From an uncultured Ruminococcus sp. (GTDB lineage: Bacteria > Bacillota > Clostridia > Oscillospirales > Acutalibacteraceae), in assembly GCA_958403905.1 (NCBI GenBank), contig CATXZD010000027.1, forward strand, positions 1 to 9,952: a stretch of 9,952 nt of DNA, read 5' to 3'. Position 1 is the first letter of the stretch; every line of letters begins with the position of its first letter. This document shows positions 6,490 through 9,952 of this stretch, piece by piece. Under the pieces are notes generated by a model. That model searched no databases. It was not told where the DNA came from and saw only the letters and a program-made list of their open reading frames with translations. Made by a program: the position numbers and the translations under genes.

Positions 6490-7530
6490 GTGAGTGCTAC
6501 CATAGGTGCAGCACTGAAGAAAATAGCAGTATATCTGCTTACAAATCCAAAAGTATTAAAAACAATAGGCGGTATAGTAATCGGCATAATCATAATTGTG
6601 GTTATGCCGATTGTTGCTGTTGTATCAATTTTTAATGGCGATATGGAGATTGATACTGACAAACTCAATCAGTCTATAAAAGAAAACATCTCAGCAGAGC
6701 AGATGGAAAATCTACAGCTTATCGACGATACTATGACCGAGGTTGAAAAACAGCTTGATAAAAAGAAGTTGTCCTCATACAATACGCAGGCAGAGGTAAT
6801 ATATCTGTTTTCTTTGTCCGATAAATCGGAAGAAAAAGATTTTGTAAAAAACTTCGTATCCTGTTTCAAGAAGAATCAGTCTGATGAGGATTTGATAAAA
6901 GCCGTCAATCAAAAATTCGGAACAGAGATAAAATATGACGAGTTTCAGAAAATGATGCAGTCAATCAAGGGTGCGGAAATCAGCACTGCTGGCTTTACCG
7001 ACACAAGTACAAAAAACAATCTCGACCTTGTAAAGTGGTGCGAAAACGCCTATGAAAACGGTTGGGGTTATGTTTACGGCGGTTACGGTCAGATTTGTAC
7101 AGAAAAGTATCTTGATCAACAGGCAAGTCTGTTCCCCGGTAATAATGAAGCAGGCGGTGAAATGCGAGAGGTTGGTGAAAAGTGGCTTGGCAAGAGAGTA
7201 TGCGACTGCATCGGCTTGATAAAATCCTACGCTTGGTACAACGCTGACAGCGGAGAAATCGTTGCAGGCTCAAACGGTATCACCGACTGCGGAGCAAATT
7301 CTATCTGGAGCAATGTCACCGAAAGCGGACCGATTTCTAATATGCCTGATACACCCGGACTTGCTGTCTGGATGGACGGACATATCGGTGTGTATATCGG
7401 CAACGGAGAAGTTATTGAAGCACAAGGCACAGCCTACGGAGTTGTCAAAACTCAGCTCTCAGGGCAAGGTTGGACGAAGTGGCTGAAAATACCGAATATC
7501 AAATATGTAAATCAAACCAACAAGAAATGA
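6490..7530 (+). CDS. Membrane-anchored NlpC/P60 (C40) peptidoglycan peptidase
   Basis: The 346-residue protein has a membrane anchor at about residues 25-48 (GGIVIGIIIIVVMPIVAVV), a helical stalk rich in Lys and Glu (50-165) and an NlpC/P60 domain from about 175. The catalytic Cys240 sits in RVCDCIGLIKS, His298 in DGHIGVYIG and a polar/acidic position follows in VIEAQG (Glu310), the C-H-polar set of gamma-D-Glu-diaminopimelate endopeptidases. The usual DCSG is DCIG here. Such wall hydrolases (CD1108-type, comparable in role to Tn916 Orf14) open peptidoglycan locally so the mating channel can pass. Unlike Tn916 Orf14 there is no lysozyme-like domain. Only 14 bases separate its stop from the next ATG. 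It stands directly behind a terminator, so its transcription must come from read-through or from a promoter inside the DUF2971 gene. Confidence 0.9.
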   Translation: MSATIGAALKKIAVYLLTNPKVLKTIGGIVIGIIIIVVMPIVAVVSIFNGDMEIDTDKLNQSIKENISAEQMENLQLIDDTMTEVEKQLDKKKLSSYNTQAEVIYLFSLSDKSEEKDFVKNFVSCFKKNQSDEDLIKAVNQKFGTEIKYDEFQKMMQSIKGAEISTAGFTDTSTKNNLDLVKWCENAYENGWGYVYGGYGQICTEKYLDQQASLFPGNNEAGGEMREVGEKWLGKRVCDCIGLIKSYAWYNADSGEIVAGSNGITDCGANSIWSNVTESGPISNMPDTPGLAVWMDGHIGVYIGNGEVIEAQGTAYGVVKTQLSGQGWTKWLKIPNIKYVNQTNKK

Positions 7531-7544
7531 CGAGGTGATTTTTT

Positions 7545-7784
7545 ATGAAGAAAACAAGCGTAAGCATAATGTACGATGATGAAAAGCTGAATGCAATCAG
7601 ACTGTATATGTCACAGCGTGATTTGGATTTCAAGGAAGAGCTTGAAAAATCTGTTGACTCTCTGTATGCAAAATATGTCCCTGCAAATGTCAGGGAGTTT
7701 ATTGATATGAAAGGGTTGCAGACAAAACCGCCCAAGTCTAAAAAGCCAAATCCGCAGGAAGAAAATACCGAGGTGGTAACTTGA
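7545..7784 (+). CDS. Small conserved mobile-element protein, DUF6103-like
   Basis: This 79-residue protein opens with a short strand (KTSVSIMYDDEKL), followed by helices NAIRLYMSQRDLDFKEELEKSVDSLYAKYVP and VREFIDMKG, and a Pro/Lys/Glu-rich, probably disordered tail. From memory the pattern of an initial strand, LxxY, EELEKxxDxLYxKxVPxxVREFID matches the DUF6103 family of Firmicutes conjugative elements, which has no known function. The strand-helix-helix outline resembles ribbon-helix-helix proteins, so DNA binding is possible but unproven. GAGGTGA (7532-7538) precedes the ATG, and the stop overlaps the TTG start of the amidoligase, suggesting coupled translation and a shared role. Confidence 0.75.
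   Translation: MKKTSVSIMYDDEKLNAIRLYMSQRDLDFKEELEKSVDSLYAKYVPANVREFIDMKGLQTKPPKSKKPNPQEENTEVVT
7770..7776 (+). promoter_or_regulatory. Ribosome binding site for a TTG start
   Basis: GAGGTGG lies 4 bases before TTG at 7781. The TTG overlaps the previous stop as TTGA. It puts the conserved FGIEIEM motif at residues 6-12, as expected for an amidoligase N-terminus. Confidence 0.75.
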
Positions 7785-8806
7785 AAAGTCAGAAATTCGG
7801 AATAGAAATAGAAATGACCGGCATCACTCGCAGTACGGCGGCGAAAGTGATTGCCGGTTATTTTCATACAGAAGCAACTCATGTCGGCGGCTGTTATGAT
7901 GCGTATTCTGTTCGTGACAATGACGGCAGGATGTGGAAGATTATGCGTGACGCAAGCGTTCGTTGTGAAAATCGTTCAGGGCAGAATGCAAGCTCTCTCT
8001 ACTCGGTGGAGTTTGTCACTCCGATTTGTAACTATGATGATATAGAAACGATACAGGAGTTAGTAAGAAAGCTTCGTGGTGCAGGCGCAAGAGTCAACTC
8101 AAGCTGTGGTTTGCATTGCCACATAGACGCTTCAAGGCACACCCCGAAAACACTTCGCAATATCGTAAACATTATGGCGGCGAAAGAGGATTTGTTATAC
8201 AAGGCTTTGAAAGTGAATGTGTCAAGGGAGCATTACTGTCAGAAGATGGATACACGCTTTCTTGATGAAATCAATAACCGTCCTCCGATATCAATGGAGC
8301 AGATGAAGTCCATGTGGTATGACGGAGAGGATTACAGCTACCGACACTATGACGATACCCGCTACCACGCACTGAATCTCCACAGTGTATTCAATAAAGG
8401 TACAATCGAATGGAGAATGTTCAATTCTACCTTACACGCTGGTGAAGTCAAAAGTGCAATTCAGCTGTGCCTTGCAATCAGTCATCAGGCTTTAATTCAG
8501 AAGTCTGCAAGACACGCTAAAACTCAGTCGGATAATGAAAAATATACTTTTCGTACTTGGTTGCTCCGACTTGGCTTAATCGGTGACGAGTTCAAGACAG
8601 CTCGTCATCATCTGCTAAAAAATCTTGATGGCAATATTGCGTGGAAGGATCCTGCGCAAGCTGAAAAACAAAAGGAAAGACTTGCTCAAAAACGAGCCGC
8701 AGAACTTAATAATACAAACGAAAATATAAATATCAACGAATCCGAAGTCAATCCAGCTTCTAATGATGAGCAGGAAGAAACTTCGGGTTTTGTTATGAGT
8801 ATGTAG
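7781..8806 (+). CDS. Amidoligase family protein (COOH-NH2 ligase, glutamine-synthetase-like fold)
   Basis: The 341-residue protein has the motifs of the Amidoligase_2 family (Pfam PF12224), ATP-dependent ligases with a glutamine-synthetase/glutamate-cysteine-ligase fold: KFGIEIEMTG (5-14, metal-binding Glu residues), MWKIMRDAS (51-59), SVEFVTP (75-81, Glu77), CGLHCHIDAS (109-118, two His), ALNLHS (197-202) and GTIEWRMFNS (207-216, Glu210 and Arg212). These residues would hold Mg-ATP and join a carboxylate to an amine. The C-terminus (about 290-341) is a Lys/Glu/Ala helix and an acidic tail ending SGFVMSM. The next gene encodes a gamma-glutamylcyclotransferase-fold protein, a pairing known for this family and thought to make and remove gamma-glutamyl-type links. 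Its substrate is unknown; peptides, wall stems or element proteins are all possible. There is no secretion signal, so it acts in the cytoplasm. Confidence 0.92.
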   Translation: MKSQKFGIEIEMTGITRSTAAKVIAGYFHTEATHVGGCYDAYSVRDNDGRMWKIMRDASVRCENRSGQNASSLYSVEFVTPICNYDDIETIQELVRKLRGAGARVNSSCGLHCHIDASRHTPKTLRNIVNIMAAKEDLLYKALKVNVSREHYCQKMDTRFLDEINNRPPISMEQMKSMWYDGEDYSYRHYDDTRYHALNLHSVFNKGTIEWRMFNSTLHAGEVKSAIQLCLAISHQALIQKSARHAKTQSDNEKYTFRTWLLRLGLIGDEFKTARHHLLKNLDGNIAWKDPAQAEKQKERLAQKRAAELNNTNENININESEVNPASNDEQEETSGFVMSM

Positions 8807-8819
8807 AAAGGGTTTTAAA

Positions 8820-9344
8820 ATGAAAAAGAAATTATACATTGCCTATGGCAGTAATCTCAATCTTAAGCAGATGAAATACCGTTGCCCCACAGCAAAGCTT
8901 GTCGGAAAGGGTGTAGTCGAAAATTACGAATTGCAGTTCAAGGGTATGCCTCACTGTTCCTATGCAACAATCGCACCTTGTGTTGGCAAGTCCGTTCCTG
9001 TTGCATTGTGGGAGCTTCAGCCGAGAGATGAAAAACTGCTTGATCGCTACGAGGGCTATCCCTCTCACTACTTCAAACAGAACTTGCCTGTGAAATTGAA
9101 TAACGGTTCAGAACTTACTGCAATGGTTTACATTATGAATCTTAAGCAGAATTTCGGATTGCCCAGTGCAAGCTACTACGATACAGTATCGCAGGGCTAC
9201 AAGGACTGCGGTTTTGATTTGAAAGTTTTAAACGAAGCCGTAACTAACAGCGCAGAAAAGTTCTATGAAAACCTTGAACAAAATAATCTGTTTGATACAC
9301 CCGATGAAGATGAAAATATGGGAATGGGTGGTATGAGTTTATGA
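8820..9344 (+). CDS. Gamma-glutamylcyclotransferase (AIG2/GGCT)-fold protein
   Basis: This 174-residue protein begins with the GGCT phosphate-loop-like signature YIAYGSNLN (6-14), followed by MKYRCPTAKLVGKG, ATIAP (49-53), VPVALWELQ (59-67), and LDRYEGYPSHYFK (74-86). Glu78 corresponds by position to the catalytic Glu98 of human GGCT. Family enzymes cyclise gamma-glutamyl amines to 5-oxoproline and free the amine. Residues 87-107 finish the beta-barrel (LPVKLNNGSELTAMVYIMN). A helical region follows and an acidic segment DTPDEDENM leads to the Gly/Met tail ending GMGGMSL. It begins 13 bases after the amidoligase stop with GAAAGGG (8806-8812) as binding site, and its stop overlaps the next ATG. 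It probably reverses or trims the amidoligase product (inference). Confidence 0.92.
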   Translation: MKKKLYIAYGSNLNLKQMKYRCPTAKLVGKGVVENYELQFKGMPHCSYATIAPCVGKSVPVALWELQPRDEKLLDRYEGYPSHYFKQNLPVKLNNGSELTAMVYIMNLKQNFGLPSASYYDTVSQGYKDCGFDLKVLNEAVTNSAEKFYENLEQNNLFDTPDEDENMGMGGMSL

Positions 9345-9739
9345 ACGAGAGAAAGAAATTGAAAAAGCAACTCGGTGATAAATATATTTTCAGAATGTAT
9401 TTGTCGGTGAACGAAGTTAAAAAAATACTTTCCGAAAATCCAAAGGACAAGCACGACACTCTTTTTGCTTCACTCACAGTTGGCTGTGTAAAAATCAATG
9501 CTGTGATATTTCCGACTCCCGATAAAATGCTCCTCGGCTTTGATGTTCTCGTAAAAGATAAACCCGACAGTTCGGAATGGATTTGCTATGACACATTGAG
9601 TGATGAAATCAAGTTATCCTCTCGCAGTATTGAACAATCAATGTTCGATATTCTTAACCGTGAAGTCAAGGAGTACGGACTGTCATATACTGAGTGCAAT
9701 TTTGAAGTGATAAACGGCAAATCAATAAAGTCAGAATAA
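9341..9739 (+). CDS. Uncharacterised 132-residue protein coupled to the amidoligase/GGCT genes
   Basis: I do not recognise this protein. It has a basic N-terminus (residues 1-15), a helix SVNEVKKILSENPKD, then strands around SLTVGCVKINAVIF and MLLGFDVLVKD, the phrase SSEWICYDTLSDE, a helix SIEQSMFDILNREVKEYG and a final strand YTECNFEVING. This is a compact alpha/beta protein with no signal peptide or membrane helix. It starts in an ATGA overlap with the GGCT stop, so it is very likely co-translated with it and may belong to the same modification system as a substrate, adaptor or immunity-like partner. It is the last clear gene of the series. Confidence 0.8.
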   Translation: MNERKKLKKQLGDKYIFRMYLSVNEVKKILSENPKDKHDTLFASLTVGCVKINAVIFPTPDKMLLGFDVLVKDKPDSSEWICYDTLSDEIKLSSRSIEQSMFDILNREVKEYGLSYTECNFEVINGKSIKSE

Positions 9740-9952
9740 TGGCGGCGTTTTCGCCACATTCGCCCCCGTGTCGGCTTTTAAAGGAGAAGTCGGAACGGTA
9801 TCCGAAATCAAAGAATAATCGAAACAGGGCGGTTTGTGGCAAGGTGTGAAAAATCAGAGTTACGGCAATTCGGGCAGTTTTTCAAGGGTGGAGAAAAAAG
9901 CAGCCGGCTATAAATTTGTCAAGGGAAAAATAAAGAAATTTCTTAAACCCAA
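9740..9952. other. G+C-richer stretch without a convincing gene
   Basis: The last 213 bases differ in composition from the genes before (runs such as CGCCCCCGTG). All three forward frames were read. A frame from ATG 9739 gives 36 Arg/Lys/Pro-rich codons and stops at 9847-9849 without a binding site. Another frame reads FATFAPVSAFKGEVGTVSEIKE up to a stop at about 9815, and from GTG 9846 it stays open to the window edge (Lys-rich, at least 35 codons), so an edge-crossing gene cannot be excluded. Small hairpins are possible at 9741-9756, and AGCCGGCT (9902-9909) is a palindrome. Confidence 0.4.

Noticed and set aside
7499..7882. Antisense frame of 127 codons over the small DUF6103-like gene
   Set aside because: Ser/Phe-rich composition typical of reverse-strand shadows, spanning two genes that have good ribosome sites on the forward strand.
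9739..9849. 36-codon gene from ATG 9739 in a TAATG overlap
   Set aside because: No ribosome site, Arg/Lys/Pro/Ser-rich product without pattern; more likely non-coding sequence.
1..9952. CRISPR arrays, tRNA, rRNA or element attachment ends
   Set aside because: No regularly spaced repeats, cloverleaf-like sequence or integrase-linked repeat was found in the window.

Overview
The window looks like part of an integrated conjugative element from a low-G+C anaerobic Clostridia host, probably a gut Oscillospirales or Lachnospirales bacterium. This rests on three things: Gram-positive style ribosome binding sites (AAAGGAGG, GAGGTGA), A+T-rich codon use, and a type IV secretion gene order (TrbL/VirB6-like, PrgI-like, VirB4, NlpC/P60 hydrolase) known from Tn1549-like and C. 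difficile CD1107-CD1115-like elements. The host assignment is inference. Neither element end, nor the relaxase or coupling protein, lies inside the window. No tRNA, rRNA, CRISPR array or transposase was found.

Layout. 1-2432 (+): mating-channel genes. They are the 3' part of a polytopic TrbL/VirB6-like protein, a PrgI-like two-helix protein, a ~200-residue protein resembling a VirB4 N-terminal region, and a class B sortase, all tightly packed with stop/start contact or overlap. 2452-3518: a self-contained cassette with an HxlR-type regulator (-) and a divergent flavodoxin-fold NAD(P)H reductase (+), sharing a compact promoter region with palindromes and ending in a strong hairpin terminator. 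3543-5381 (+): the VirB4 motor ATPase. 5388-6470: a second self-contained cassette, a DUF2971 gene with its own near-consensus promoter, an operator-like TTTATCA repeat cluster and its own terminator. 6490-9739 (+): a membrane-anchored NlpC/P60 peptidase, a small DUF6103-like protein, an amidoligase, a gamma-glutamylcyclotransferase-fold protein and an unrecognised 132-residue protein, in a tight, translationally coupled series. 9740-9952: a stretch visibly richer in G+C with no convincing gene, running to the window edge.

How it works together. PrgI-like, TrbL-like and VirB4 proteins would build and power the DNA-transfer channel, the NlpC/P60 enzyme would open peptidoglycan for it, and the sortase could anchor surface proteins. 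The amidoligase/cyclotransferase pair is the most intriguing part: one family forms amide (often gamma-glutamyl or isopeptide-like) bonds and the other breaks gamma-glutamyl bonds, so together they could run a peptide or protein modification cycle inside a conjugation operon. The two cassettes flanking virB4 look like later cargo: a probably redox- or electrophile-responsive detoxification pair, and a DUF2971 gene of unknown, possibly defensive, role.
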